A stretch of 64,000 bases of DNA from Streptomyces hygroscopicus. GTDB taxonomy: Bacteria; Actinomycetota; Actinomycetes; Streptomycetales; Streptomycetaceae. This document shows, one piece after another, positions 54,680 through 63,530 of this stretch (the first letter of the stretch is position 1; every line of letters starts with the position of its first letter). A program made the position numbers and the translations under genes. The stretch covers positions 2,852,001 through 2,916,000 of the forward strand of contig CP018627.1 in NCBI GenBank assembly GCA_002021875.1, written 5' to 3'. The notes below the pieces were generated by a model. It made no database searches, was not told the DNA's origin, and saw only the letters and a list, made by a program, of their open reading frames with translations.

Positions 54680-55461
54680 CCGCCACCGCACCGCACCAAC
54701 CGGCGGCCGTGATCGAGCTGGTGGACGCCACCAAGACCTATCCGGGCGAGGTCCACGCCCTGCGCGGGGTGGACCTGACCGTGGACTCCGGTGAACTCCT
54801 GGCGATCGTCGGCCCGTCCGGCTCCGGGAAGTCGACCATGCTGAACATCATCGGCACCCTGGACCGTCCCACCACGGGCACGGTCCGGGTGGCCGGCCAC
54901 GATGTGAACACGCTCTCCGACGCCCAGCTGTCCGCCCTCCGCGCCCGTCACATCGGCTTTGTCTTCCAGCACTTCCACCTCTCCCCCGGACGGGACGCGG
55001 TGGACAACGTGGCGGACGGGCTGCTGTACGCGGGGGTGGGCGCGCGCGAGCGCAGGGCGCTGGCCCGTACGGCGCTGGAGCGGGTGCGCCTCGGCCACCG
55101 GCTGGACCACCGGCCGCATGAGCTGTCCGGCGGTGAGAAGCAGCGCGTGGCCATCGCACGGGCGCTGATCGGCGGGCCCGAACTGCTGCTCGCGGACGAG
55201 CCGACCGGCGCGCTCGACTCGGCGTCGGGGCAGATCGTGCTGGAGCTGCTGCGGGAGCTGAACGCGGCGGGCACGACGGTGTGTGTCATCACCCATGACC
55301 ACGAGATCGCCGACGCGCTGCCACGGCGGGTGCGCTTCCGTGACGGCGAGGTCGTCGCGGACTCCGGGACGCCTGGGGCCCGTACGGCTGGCGCCCGGCC
55401 CGGCTCCCCGATCGCCGACACCGCCACCCACAACTCCCCCATCCGCGAGGTGAGGTCATGA
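54676..55461 (+). CDS. ABC transporter ATP-binding protein (MacB/LolD type)
   Basis: The 261-aa ATPase has Walker [11 protein letters not shown]-loop [11 protein letters not shown], signature [15 protein letters not shown], Walker [13 protein letters not shown] and H-loop CVITHDHE. Start is GTG 54676, overlapping the adaptor stop; its stop overlaps the permease start (ATGA). It powers export by the FtsX-like permease that follows. Confidence 0.95.
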   Translation: MTATAPHQPAAVIELVDATKTYPGEVHALRGVDLTVDSGELLAIVGPSGSGKSTMLNIIGTLDRPTTGTVRVAGHDVNTLSDAQLSALRARHIGFVFQHFHLSPGRDAVDNVADGLLYAGVGARERRALARTALERVRLGHRLDHRPHELSGGEKQRVAIARALIGGPELLLADEPTGALDSASGQIVLELLRELNAAGTTVCVITHDHEIADALPRRVRFRDGEVVADSGTPGARTAGARPGSPIADTATHNSPIREVRS

Positions 55462-56690
55462 CCGACCGGAAGACCGCGGCAGCACGGACGTCCGGGGGCG
55501 GCCGCGGGCTGAAGCCCTCCCGGCTGGCCGCCGGTGACATCCTCCGCGTGGGCGCCGTCGGGCTGCGGGCGCGCCGGGCCCGGGTGGTGCTGTCCGCCCT
55601 CGGTATCGCGATCGGCATCGCCACGATGGTGGCGGTGGTGGGTCTTTCCACCTCCAGCCGGGCCGATCTGATGGCCCGGCTGGACCGGCTGGGCACCAAT
55701 CTGCTCACCGCCGAGGCCGGGGAGGACGCGCTGGGGAACGAGGTCGTCCTGCCCAAGAACGCCGTCTCGATGGTCGAACGCATCGGCCCGGTGCGGCACG
55801 CCACGGCGACCGGCGAGGTGGACGCCCGTATCCGGCGCAGCGATGTGGTGCCGGAGGAGCGGACGGCCGGGGTCACCACCCAGGCCGCCCGACCCGATCT
55901 GCTGGAAGCGCTCGGCGCCGAGGTGGACCGGGGCGTCTGGCTGAACTCCGCCAATGAGCGGCTGCCGGTGACCGTGCTCGGCTCGATCGCCGCGAAACGG
56001 CTCGGGGTCACCGGTCCCGGCGAGAAGATCATGCTCAACGACCGCTATGTGGTGGTCGTGGGCATTCTCCGACCGGTCGAGCTGGTGCCCACGCTGGACC
56101 GGGTGGCGATGGTCGGATTCCCGGCCGCCGAGCGGTACTTCGGCTTCAACGGCCACCCCACCACCGTCTTCGAGCGCTCCACGGACGCGTCGGTGGAGGA
56201 TGTGGCGGCGGTGCTGGGCCGGAGCGTCAACCCCGGCCATGAGGGCACCGTCAAGGTCTCACGGCCCTCGGACGCCCTGGCGGCGAAGGCGACCACCGAC
56301 GAGGGGCTGACGGCGCTGATGCTCGGGCTCGGGGCCGTGGCGCTCCTGGTGGGCGGGGTCGGGGTGGCCAACACCATGGTCATCTCGGTGCTGGAACGCC
56401 GCCAGGAGATCGGTCTGCGGCGGGCGATCGGGGCCACCCGCGGTGCCATCCGGCTTCAGTTCCTCACCGAGTCCTTGCTGTTGTCGGCACTCGGCGGGCT
56501 GGTGGGGGTGGCGCTGGGCGCGGTGGCGACCTGGGCGTTCGCCCTGGCCCAGGGCTGGACGACGGTCATCCCGCCCTGGGCGCCGGCCGGTGGCTTCGGC
56601 GCCACGCTGGGCATCGGCACGCTCGCGGGGCTCTACCCCGCCATCCGCGCCGCACGTCTCCACCCCACCGTGGCGCTCAACGCCTCCTGA
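55458..56690 (+). CDS. FtsX/MacB-type ABC permease
   Basis: This 410-aa permease has one N-terminal span ([20 protein letters not shown]) and a MacB-like periplasmic domain of about 200 residues. Three C-terminal spans follow ([40 protein letters not shown] and [20 protein letters not shown]). The [19 protein letters not shown] loop contacts the ATPase. With the adaptor and lipoprotein it forms a mechanotransmission-type exporter for peptides or antibiotics, or an envelope maintenance machine, under the divergent two-component system. Confidence 0.93.
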   Translation: MTDRKTAAARTSGGGRGLKPSRLAAGDILRVGAVGLRARRARVVLSALGIAIGIATMVAVVGLSTSSRADLMARLDRLGTNLLTAEAGEDALGNEVVLPKNAVSMVERIGPVRHATATGEVDARIRRSDVVPEERTAGVTTQAARPDLLEALGAEVDRGVWLNSANERLPVTVLGSIAAKRLGVTGPGEKIMLNDRYVVVVGILRPVELVPTLDRVAMVGFPAAERYFGFNGHPTTVFERSTDASVEDVAAVLGRSVNPGHEGTVKVSRPSDALAAKATTDEGLTALMLGLGAVALLVGGVGVANTMVISVLERRQEIGLRRAIGATRGAIRLQFLTESLLLSALGGLVGVALGAVATWAFALAQGWTTVIPPWAPAGGFGATLGIGTLAGLYPAIRAARLHPTVALNAS

Positions 56691-56703
56691 ACGCCTCACC
56701 GTT

Positions 56704-57606
56704 TCACCACTTGACGCTCCCGCTCAGGGCGGCGTACTCATCCTCCGCGTCCAGCAGATCCAGGAGGTACGTGCCGTAACCGCTCTTGACCAGTGGCTCC
56801 GCCAGCTTCTGGACTTGAGTGGCGTCGATGAACCCGGTCCGCCAGGCCGCTTCCTCCACACACCCCACCTTCAAGCCCTGGCGCTGTTCCAGTACCCGGA
56901 CGACCTCGGCGGCCTCGACCAGCGACCCGAAGGTGCCCGTGTCCAGCCATGCGGTGCCCCGGTCCAGCACCGTGACCTGCAGATCGCCCTGGTCCAGATA
57001 GGCTGAATTCACTCCGGTGATTTCCAGCTCACCACGGGCACTGGACTTCAATTCCTTAGCGATCTTCACGACTCGATTGTCGTAGAAATACAGCCCCGGA
57101 ACGGCGTAACGGGACTTGGGCTTGGCCGGTTTCTCCTCGATGGAACGGACCTTGCCCTCCTCGTCGAAGTCGACCACGCCGTACGCCCTGGGGTCGGAAA
57201 CCGGATAAGCGAACACCCGGGCACCCTGGACGCAGGTATTGTTCCGTAGCTGCGTTCCCAGTCCGGTGCCATGGAAAATATTGTCGCCCAGGATCAGGGC
57301 GACGGACCGCCCTCCGATGAATTCCTCGCCGAGAATGAACGCCTGAGCCAGCCCTTCGGGCTTGGGCTGGGACGCATAAACGAGCTCGAGTCCCCATTGG
57401 GAGCCATCGCCGAGCAGGCGCTGGAAGGCCGGCTGGTCCTCCGGTGTGCTGATCATCAGGATCTCTCGAATCCCGGCCAGGATCAGCGTCGACAGCGGAT
57501 AATAGACCATCGGCTTGTCATAGACAGGCATGAGTTGCTTGGACACCGCTTTGGTGATCGGCCAGAGCCGTGAGCCGGTACCACCGGCGAGAATGATGCC
57601 GCGCAT
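56704..57606 (-). CDS. rfbA: Glucose-1-phosphate thymidylyltransferase
   Basis: The 300-aa enzyme begins [20 protein letters not shown] (G-x-G-x-R-L nucleotide motif), then [44 protein letters not shown] and GTAWLDTGT. It makes dTDP-glucose from glucose-1-phosphate and dTTP, the entry step to deoxysugars such as L-rhamnose and many antibiotic sugars. The other rml genes are not in the window. Beside an O-methyltransferase and an interrupted glycosyltransferase, it points to a glycosylated metabolite. Confidence 0.95.
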   Translation of the reverse strand: MRGIILAGGTGSRLWPITKAVSKQLMPVYDKPMVYYPLSTLILAGIREILMISTPEDQPAFQRLLGDGSQWGLELVYASQPKPEGLAQAFILGEEFIGGRSVALILGDNIFHGTGLGTQLRNNTCVQGARVFAYPVSDPRAYGVVDFDEEGKVRSIEEKPAKPKSRYAVPGLYFYDNRVVKIAKELKSSARGELEITGVNSAYLDQGDLQVTVLDRGTAWLDTGTFGSLVEAAEVVRVLEQRQGLKVGCVEEAAWRTGFIDATQVQKLAEPLVKSGYGTYLLDLLDAEDEYAALSGSVKW

Positions 57607-57674
57607 GGAGTGCCACTACCTATGATCGCCGAACTCTTGATCGCAGCCGAGCCGGGCCGGACTCGCGGTGCTGC

Positions 57675-57709
57675 GACGGGGGCGTGAGAACTCTCCTCAC
57701 GCCCCCGTC
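57675..57709. terminator. Strong terminator hairpin
   Basis: GACGGGGGCGTGAG (57675-57688) and CTCACGCCCCCGTC (57696-57709) form a perfect 14-bp stem with a 7-base loop, 15 bases after the stop of the short peptide gene. No U-tract follows, which is normal in Streptomyces. Confidence 0.85.
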
Positions 57710-57723
57710 TCCACTACCAGGGG

Positions 57724-57942
57724 CTACCAGGGCCAGTCGCCGCAGAGGGCGAAGCCGTCGCACTGGCTCGGCTCGGATCGGCGGTCGTCCAGGCTGCGGA
57801 GCAGCCTCTCCAGGTAGTCGTCCGGGGACTCGGCGGCGGCCGGGCTGTCCCATGAGGCGTCCGGGCGGGCCCAGGAGGCGTCCGATTCCTCGGCGGCCTC
57901 CAGTTCTCTGGAGGCGTCCAGTTCCTTCGTCACGTCGCTCAA
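57724..57942 (-). CDS. 72-codon acidic peptide with Cys/Trp-rich C-terminus, RiPP precursor-like
   Basis: A TTG at 57942 overlaps the stop of the O-methyltransferase gene (TTGA) and opens a 72-residue peptide; GTG three codons on is an alternative start. The first 45 residues are acidic and helical (VTKELDASRELEAAEESD), with DASW present twice. Next comes an amphipathic helix (DDYLERLLRSLDDRRSEP), and the last 13 residues are QCDGFALCGDWPW. A leader-like acidic part followed by a short Cys/Trp-rich tail is how precursors of ribosomal natural products look. A strong terminator follows 15 bases later. Coupling to a methyltransferase supports a shared job. No known maturase for lanthi-, lasso- or thiopeptides is in view, so the class is open. 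Confidence 0.6.
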   Translation of the reverse strand: MSDVTKELDASRELEAAEESDASWARPDASWDSPAAAESPDDYLERLLRSLDDRRSEPSQCDGFALCGDWPW

Positions 57943-58940
57943 CGCCGGGCCTTCCGTTCCGCGGAGCCGTTGGGGCTCGAATGGCGGCCCGGAAGGCCGA
58001 GCGTGCAGGCCGCGGACACAACGGCCGTGCGGGTGGCGGCGATCGGCGTGACGCTGCGCACGGAGATTCCGGCGGTCGCCATCTCCGCGCCGAGCTCGTC
58101 CGGGCCCGGCAGGAAGCCCGAGCCGTTCGCAAGCCAGTCGATCGCGGAGGCGGCCTCCTCCGGCGACGGCGCGCCCGGTGCCGTACCGGGCAGGAAGTCG
58201 TGCACCACGACCGGGTCGCCTTCCGCCAGCGCCGCCCGGACCCGGCCCAGCAGCTCTGCTCGCGCGCAGGCGTCGAGCAGGTGCAGGACGTGGGACAGCA
58301 GCGCGCAGTCGTGCCCCGCCGGGACGGGGTCGCCGCGCAACTCCCATGGCTCCAGCGCGATCCGGCCGTCCAGCCCGGCGTCCGCCACCGCGCGGGCGGT
58401 GTGCTCCAGCATCTCCCGGCGGTCGTACACCGTGGCTCTGAGATGCGGATACATCCGGCACAGCAGGATGGCGTAGCCACCGCTGCCGCCCGCCAAGTCG
58501 GCCAGGTGGGCGCGGTCGCGCCACAGCGGCAGCCGGGCCAGGTGTGGTGCGCTGGCCCGGGCGCCGCGCAGCATGGCCTCGGCCAGCGCGCCCACGTAGC
58601 GGTCGTCGATCTCCGGCGGGCGGCGGTGCCCGCGCAGCGCGGCGACGATACCGGTGCCGTTCAGATGGTCTCGGGTGGCCCATCCCTCGATGCGCAGCAG
58701 GGGCAGCGCCCCGCTCGTCACCTCGGCGTGGAGGGCCTCGTCGAGCGCGAAGTGATCACCATTCCGCGTGAGAATTCCATTCCATACCAGAACGGTGAGG
58801 AAATTATATGCCATGGTCCGGTCAATCTTGGCCCGGTCGGCGATCTCGGTCGGAGTCAGCGGCTCTCGCGCGAGTTCCGTGAGCAACCCCAGCTCGTCCG
58901 CGGCTTCGATCATGGCCAGAATCTTTCTGGCACGGACCAA
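57939..58940 (-). CDS. SAM-dependent O-methyltransferase (plant-type dimeric)
   Basis: The product is about 333 aa. The N-terminal dimerisation winged helix is seen as LAMIEAADELGLLTELAREP, LTPTEIADRAKIDRTMAYNF, and the Rossmann SAM site is LADLAGGSGGYAILLCRMYP. LLSHVLHLLDACARAELLGR and VVVHDFLPG complete the O-methyltransferase_2 pattern of polyketide or phenazine O-methyltransferases. The start is unsure: TTG 58940 is in frame, but GGGGGAGG at 58964-58971 suits a start near 58950-58958, where only ATT or CTG is in frame. The stop is shared with the peptide gene start. Confidence 0.85.
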   Translation of the reverse strand: MVRARKILAMIEAADELGLLTELAREPLTPTEIADRAKIDRTMAYNFLTVLVWNGILTRNGDHFALDEALHAEVTSGALPLLRIEGWATRDHLNGTGIVAALRGHRRPPEIDDRYVGALAEAMLRGARASAPHLARLPLWRDRAHLADLAGGSGGYAILLCRMYPHLRATVYDRREMLEHTARAVADAGLDGRIALEPWELRGDPVPAGHDCALLSHVLHLLDACARAELLGRVRAALAEGDPVVVHDFLPGTAPGAPSPEEAASAIDWLANGSGFLPGPDELGAEMATAGISVRSVTPIAATRTAVVSAACTLGLPGRHSSPNGSAERKARR

Positions 58941-59364
58941 CTCATCCAGCGTGTGAATGCCAGCCTCCCCCGTAGTCCCCCGTAACTACAGGGCAGAGTC
59001 TGTATCACATAAAAATCCATGTCAAGGTCTTGGATGTCGACTGGAGATCGACAGGAGATCGGCACCCGGCCGGGCCGTTCCAGCGTTATGTCTGTGCTCC
59101 GACAAGAAAGGGCTTCCCCGGGATGCCGCCCAGCTCAGCGCCCCACTGGAATCGAAAGTTCCGCTTCCGAAAGAAGGTTCAAATCTTTGGAAAGCCGGGG
59201 CCGCGGCGCTCGACATTACCTCGATTTACGGCAGATCGAGATCGCGGGTAACGCCCACCACCGGGCGATGACCGCGCTTTCTCCGGTACCGATCCCCAAC
59301 GGTTTTACGCTATCGTCGCTCCGCCAGAACATTGACTGGCCGAATCGATCGAAGGAGTATTCCG
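58941..59364. other. Divergent intergenic region of the methyltransferase and VOC genes
   Basis: No supported gene is seen in about 420 bases. Codon bias is weak in all frames and GC is lower than in flanking genes. It should hold the two divergent promoters, but I see no convincing -35/-10 pair. Confidence 0.4.
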
Positions 59365-59727
59365 GTGAGTGTGAAGTTTCTGGGTCTTCGAACGGTTGTC
59401 TACCCGGCGCGCGACCTGGAGGCCGCCAAGCTCTGGTGGAACTCGACCCTCGGTCATGAGCCCTACTTCGACGAGCCGTTCTATGTCGGATACGACGTCG
59501 GCGGCTACGAACTCGCGCTCGACCCCGACGGCGACCCCGACGAAGGCCCGATCGTCTACTGGGGCGTGGACGACGTGTCCGACGCCGAGGCGCAGTTGCT
59601 CGCCGCGGGCTGTGAGTCCCGCTCGTCCTGCCGCGAGGTCGGCGGCGGCATCGAGGTCGCGGTCGTGCGCAACCCCACCGGCGATCTGATCGGCCTCATC
59701 CACAACCCGCACTTCCAGGTCGCGTGA
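59365..59727 (+). CDS. VOC (glyoxalase/bleomycin-resistance) family protein
   Basis: The GTG at 59365 follows GAAGGAG by seven bases and gives 120 aa. The single beta-alpha-beta-beta-beta module repeats are visible: LRTVVYPARDLEAAKLWWNS, GYELALDPDGDP, WGVDDVSDAEAQLLAAG and VVRNPTGDLIGLIHNPHF. Metal ligand candidates are few. VOC proteins act as binding-resistance proteins or as isomerases and cyclases in natural-product pathways. Here it lies in a presumed biosynthetic cluster edge. Confidence 0.88.
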   Translation: MSVKFLGLRTVVYPARDLEAAKLWWNSTLGHEPYFDEPFYVGYDVGGYELALDPDGDPDEGPIVYWGVDDVSDAEAQLLAAGCESRSSCREVGGGIEVAVVRNPTGDLIGLIHNPHFQVA

Positions 59728-59817
59728 CCGCACCCCGGGCCGGGCGTCAGCCGCAGGTGACCGGGCGGCGGGTGCCGCGCCGCCCGGCCCCGGCGTCGCA
59801 CGGCCCGGGGCGGTGGG

Positions 59818-61026
59818 TCAGACCCGCGAACTGACGGTCATACGACGGATCTCGCGGGCGAACGCTCCCAGCCGCTCCAGCCCCTCCGCGACCACCGCCG
59901 GGTCGGTCGCGTACGTGATGCGGACATGTCCGGGCGCGCCGAATGCGGTCCCGGGGACAAGGCCGACACCGGTGGCTTCCAGGAGCCGGTCGCAGAAGTC
60001 GTCGGCCGTGGCCAGTGGCCGTCCGCCGTGGTCACCGCCGAGGAGGCGGGAGATATCCGGGAAGAGGTAGAACGCCCCGGTCGGCAGCAGGCATTCGATG
60101 CCGTCGATCGCGGTCAGCCGAGCATGGGCGGTGTCGCGCCGCTCGCGATACCCGGCCAGCCGCCGCCACGGCACGTCGTCGAGCGCGCCGAGCGCCGCGT
60201 GCTGCGCGACGGCGGCCACGTTCGAGGTGCACTGGCTCTGGATGCGCCGGACGAGGGCGCTGATCGCGGGGGACGCCACCGTGTAGCCGACCCGCCAGCC
60301 CGTCATCGCGCACGACTTGGACACCCCGTTGACCAGCACGGTGCGCTCCCGGAGGGCGGGGAACGCCGTCATGCTGGGCGCGGTGCCCTCCTCGTAGAAG
60401 AAGTGCTCGTAGATGAGGTCCTCGACCACGTACAGGTCGTACCGCTCGACGACCGCGGCGAGTTCGGCCAGCTCCCGCTCGGTGTAGGTCGCGCCGGTCG
60501 GGTTGCCGGGGCTGTTGAGGACGACGGCCTTGGTGCGCGCGGTGACGGCCTCCTCGAGCCGTGCGGCGGTGAGCTTGTACGCGGTGTCGGCGTGGGTGGG
60601 CACGATCACGGGAGTAGCGCCGACCGCCCGCACCTGCTCGGGGTAGGTCACCCAGTAGGGAGCCGGGACGACCACCTCGTCGCCCTCCTCGCACAGCACG
60701 AAGAACGCGTTGTACAGCGCGTGCTTGGCCCCGGCCGACACCACGATCTGGTCCGGCCCGACGTCCAGGCCGTTCTGCTCGTGGAGCTTGCGCTGGATGC
60801 GGGCGCGCAACTCGGGCAGGCCGGCGACATCGGTGTAGCGGTCGACACCGGCCGCGAGGGCGTGCAGCGCGGCGGTGCGGCCGCCCTCCGGCATGGCGAA
60901 GTCGGGCTCTCCGACGCAGAGGTTCAGCACCCGCTCGCCCGCGCGTGCGCGTTCGTTGAGCCGTGCGTTCAGCGACAGGGTGGGAGACGGGCGGATGGCT
61001 GTGGCGTGACGGGACAGGGCCTTCAT
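59818..61026 (-). CDS. PLP-dependent class I/II aminotransferase
   Basis: The 402-aa product has the AspC/AAT-I fold: LNLCVGEPDFAMPEGGRTAA, VSAGAKHALYNAFFVLCEEG, VVLNSPGNPTGATYTERELA, VEDLIYEHFFYE and the PLP lysine K237 in LVNGVSKSCAMTGWRVGYTV. AGAGG precedes ATG 61026. The GDEVVVPAPYWVTYPEQV segment is typical of aspartate/aromatic aminotransferases. Transcription likely starts from a TTGACA promoter overlapped by an ACTATAGT palindrome. It may supply an amino group or an unusual amino acid for a nearby pathway. Confidence 0.92.
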   Translation of the reverse strand: MKALSRHATAIRPSPTLSLNARLNERARAGERVLNLCVGEPDFAMPEGGRTAALHALAAGVDRYTDVAGLPELRARIQRKLHEQNGLDVGPDQIVVSAGAKHALYNAFFVLCEEGDEVVVPAPYWVTYPEQVRAVGATPVIVPTHADTAYKLTAARLEEAVTARTKAVVLNSPGNPTGATYTERELAELAAVVERYDLYVVEDLIYEHFFYEEGTAPSMTAFPALRERTVLVNGVSKSCAMTGWRVGYTVASPAISALVRRIQSQCTSNVAAVAQHAALGALDDVPWRRLAGYRERRDTAHARLTAIDGIECLLPTGAFYLFPDISRLLGGDHGGRPLATADDFCDRLLEATGVGLVPGTAFGAPGHVRITYATDPAVVAEGLERLGAFAREIRRMTVSSRV

Positions 61027-61147
61027 GCTGACCTCTCGGCGGTGGGCGATGACCGGATGCGGGTGCGGAGCGCCGCGGGTCGCATGCGGCTCCCGACACC
61101 GCCGGCCGGGCGGCTGCCGCCCGGCCCAACTCAGACCATAAGATTCG

Positions 61148-61167
61148 ATGACTATAGTGATTGTCAA
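61148..61167 (-). promoter_or_regulatory. Aminotransferase promoter with palindromic operator
   Basis: On the reverse strand TTGACA (61167-61162) is followed at once by ATCACTATAGTCAT (61161-61148), a near-perfect palindrome around ACTATAGT. A weak -10 (TCTTAT) follows at 18 bases. The palindrome would sit in the spacer, a normal repressor position. Confidence 0.5.
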
Positions 61168-61249
61168 CGTTTGTTCGGTTTACCTCGGAAGATTACCCGG
61201 GGCCGCCGGGAGGGGTCCCGGCGGAGGACCCAGGCACCCCTCCCGCGCC

Positions 61250-61279
61250 TTGACTTTAGTTAATCAAGGGGCCTAGAGT
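61250..61279 (+). promoter_or_regulatory. Promoter for the unknown 447-aa gene
   Basis: TTGACT (61250-61255) and TAGAGT (61274-61279) are 18 bases apart. They lie about 80 bases before the GTG at 61361. TTGA and TCAA flank an AT-rich TTAGTTAA in the spacer, an inverted repeat that could be an operator. Confidence 0.6.
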
Positions 61280-61360
61280 CGCCACATCCGCCTGCCAGCG
61301 TCGTCGGTGTTTCGGAAGGCGGCCTCTCGATGTCCGCCAAGGTGCAGGGGGGATGCGGGC

Positions 61361-62704
61361 GTGTCGGAACAGGAATCGGGGGCGGCGGCCGCTTCGGCCG
61401 GCCCGTTCCCCTCAATCGGCTCGGAGCGGGACCCCGAGGCGACCGCCGAGGCGCTCGCGGACGCGGTCGCCGCCGGCTGGTCCTGCGTCGTTACCGTAGG
61501 TGTCCCGCTCTGCTCGGATGGGACCAACGCCTGGTTCGGGTCGGGGATCTACGACCCCTTCAGCGAGCGCACACTGCTCACGCCGCCCGAAGGACTCAGC
61601 GCGGAGGGAGAATCCGATCTGCGCTTCGCGCAGGCCGTTGCCGAACGGCTGCATGCGCTGCCGACGGCCGGTCCGGGGTCGGTGACCTTCTCTCTGTCGA
61701 TCTTCGACGGCAAGATGGTCCACGGCATCGGGCGCGCGGCGGCACGGCGCATGCACTCCACAATCACCGGAAACCCCGAGGAGTTCCTGCCTCCCGCCGC
61801 GCTGGCCCTGTATCACGCGGTGGGCGGGCGGCTCGCGTTCGACTTCTCCCTGGACTACCGCAAGCTCGGCGACCGATTCGTGGATCGGCTGCGCGGCGAG
61901 GTGCGTCCGGTGATTCCGTCCGTGCCCACGGGGCGGCTGATCGATCTGTTCCTCGGGACGGGCTGTGTCCCGCTCCGCCGCGTGGACGCCTCGCAGCCCA
62001 CCCCCGGGATGGGCCAGGTGCTCTGCGCGACGCCGAACACCCTCTCGGTCGGCCAGCACATCGCCGACCTCTCGCCGCTCGACGGGCGCGGGCGCATCCA
62101 GACCGGCCCGGAGGCCGTCCCGCTGACCAATGAGAACGGCGCCTATATATGTGAGGTGACCGCGATCGGGCGGCTGCTGGCGATGCTCGCCCACGCTCCC
62201 GCCCCCGCGGACGGCGGCGGCGTTCTCACGCTCAGCGTCCTCAACACCCGCGACCCGGGAAACCACAAGATCCACCGGATGAGCTGGTCGGCGGGCGAAC
62301 TGGTCACGGCGCTACTGCCCTATCTCCAGCCGGATTCCTGGTCGCGCCGGCCTCTGGTGCACTGGGCCTCGGTGACGGACGGCGAGTCCTCCGCGGCCAT
62401 CGGCTCCTCCCCCGACACCCTGGCGCGTCAGGGTTTCCTGGCCGACGTCAGGGCGCGGATCCAGCGGTCGTCCTCGCCGCGCCGCCGCGAGGAAATCATC
62501 GCGGGTGAGCTGGAGCGCATCCGGATGCGGGTGCAGAACGCCGACCCCGCCAAGGCTCCCCTGCTGTTCCTCTACGGTCCGGGTGACTACGACAGCCACC
62601 GGGCCTCCGGCCTGCCCGCACCGGACGGCACGAGCGCGGCGCCGGACGGGGTGAACCACCAGGCGCCTGACACCGCGCTCTCACAGAGCTGCTTCCTGAA
62701 CTGA
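61361..62704 (+). CDS. 447-aa protein of unknown family
   Basis: The GTG at 61361 follows AGGGGGGAT and gives a 447-aa protein. It has no signal peptide or membrane span. Conserved-looking stretches include AAGWSCVVTVGVPLCSDGTN, GRLAFDFSLDYRKLGDRF, VPTGRLIDLFLGTGCVPLRR and LNTRDPGNHKIHRMSWSAGE, which suggest a mixed alpha/beta enzyme or binding protein. The tail is proline/serine-rich and ends with a lone Cys (SCFLN). I do not recognise the family. It has its own promoter and converges on the interrupted glycosyltransferase gene. Its place among cluster genes makes a biosynthetic or immunity role possible. Confidence 0.75.
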   Translation: MSEQESGAAAASAGPFPSIGSERDPEATAEALADAVAAGWSCVVTVGVPLCSDGTNAWFGSGIYDPFSERTLLTPPEGLSAEGESDLRFAQAVAERLHALPTAGPGSVTFSLSIFDGKMVHGIGRAAARRMHSTITGNPEEFLPPAALALYHAVGGRLAFDFSLDYRKLGDRFVDRLRGEVRPVIPSVPTGRLIDLFLGTGCVPLRRVDASQPTPGMGQVLCATPNTLSVGQHIADLSPLDGRGRIQTGPEAVPLTNENGAYICEVTAIGRLLAMLAHAPAPADGGGVLTLSVLNTRDPGNHKIHRMSWSAGELVTALLPYLQPDSWSRRPLVHWASVTDGESSAAIGSSPDTLARQGFLADVRARIQRSSSPRRREEIIAGELERIRMRVQNADPAKAPLLFLYGPGDYDSHRASGLPAPDGTSAAPDGVNHQAPDTALSQSCFLN

Positions 62705-62740
62705 TCAGGCGGCCAGTTCCGCTCAGGCGACGAGCTCCGC

Positions 62741-63530
62741 TCAGGGGACGAGTTCGGCGATGATCCGGGCGGCGGCTTCCGGCCGGTATTCGCGGCGAAG
62801 CCGGCCGGCGACGTCCTTCGCGGCCAGCCGGTAGCTGTCGTCCGTGAGCAGGCGCTGGAGTTCCTCCCTGAGAGCAGGTACGGACGCTTCGAGTCGAAGG
62901 TGACGGCCCGCGCCCAAATCCGCTGCCCGGCGCGCGTTGTTGAACGCGTCCTGCTCAAAGGGGATCACCAGCATGGGGACCCCAAAGGCCAGGCCCCGTA
63001 CGAAGGTGCCATGACCGCCGAGCGTCACCAGAACAGAGCTTTCAGGGAGCAGCTCCTCGATGGGCCGATAACCCGACGCGCTGACATTTCCCGGCAGTTC
63101 TTCATCCTGGACGACTCCCCCGATGAAGTGGAATTCCGCGTCGATTCCCTCGGCGGCCTCCAGGAGCGAACGCACCAACTCGGGCTGAGCGGAATGCGGT
63201 GTGGTCGACAGGCTGATCAGAACACGGCGAGTATCGCCCGTCTCATCCGCCCGCTCTTGTGGTGGCGCGAAACCCGGACCCACGTAATGGACGCGCTCGG
63301 GAACCGCGTCCGCCGCCGGGTCCACCGTGGGAAAGGTCGCCACCATGCACCGGTCCGCCCGTGTGTACTGATCCCTTGCGGCACTCAGTGGCGCCAGCCC
63401 CCAGGGGACACGCACATCGTTCAAGGCCGGAAGCGCCTTCTTGGTCATGCGCTCGAACAGCGGAACGAAGGGCCCGTTGCGCATCGTCTCGTGCGAGGGT
63501 TCGCCGACGGACATCGGATAGATCGCGTTC
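62741..63530 (-). pseudogene. GT-B glycosyltransferase (family 1), 5' end separated by a transposon
   Basis: The reverse frame has the C-terminal two thirds of a macrolide/deoxysugar-type glycosyltransferase: RVHYVGPGFAPP, RRVLISLSTTPHSAQPELVR, EFHFIGGVVQD, and the nucleotide-sugar site VLVTLGGHGTFVRGLAFGVP, MLVIPFEQDAFNNARRAADL. Natural sequence begins near 63530 (KNAIYPMSVGEPSHETM). Upstream of that the strand is the right end of an IS605-type element, so the first 130-150 residues must lie beyond the window. The gene is therefore interrupted and presumably inactive. It pairs logically with rfbA. Confidence 0.85.

Noticed and set aside
57724..57942. Assignment of the peptide as a lasso peptide precursor
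   Set aside because: Cys, Cys+6 and Asp+8 match class I spacing, but the tail after the ring would be three residues and no cyclase or protease gene is in the window.
57684..58985. 433-codon forward frame opposite the O-methyltransferase and peptide genes
   Set aside because: It has no motif and is Arg/Pro-rich. It covers the terminator, the peptide gene and the methyltransferase, whose reverse frames have clear structure.
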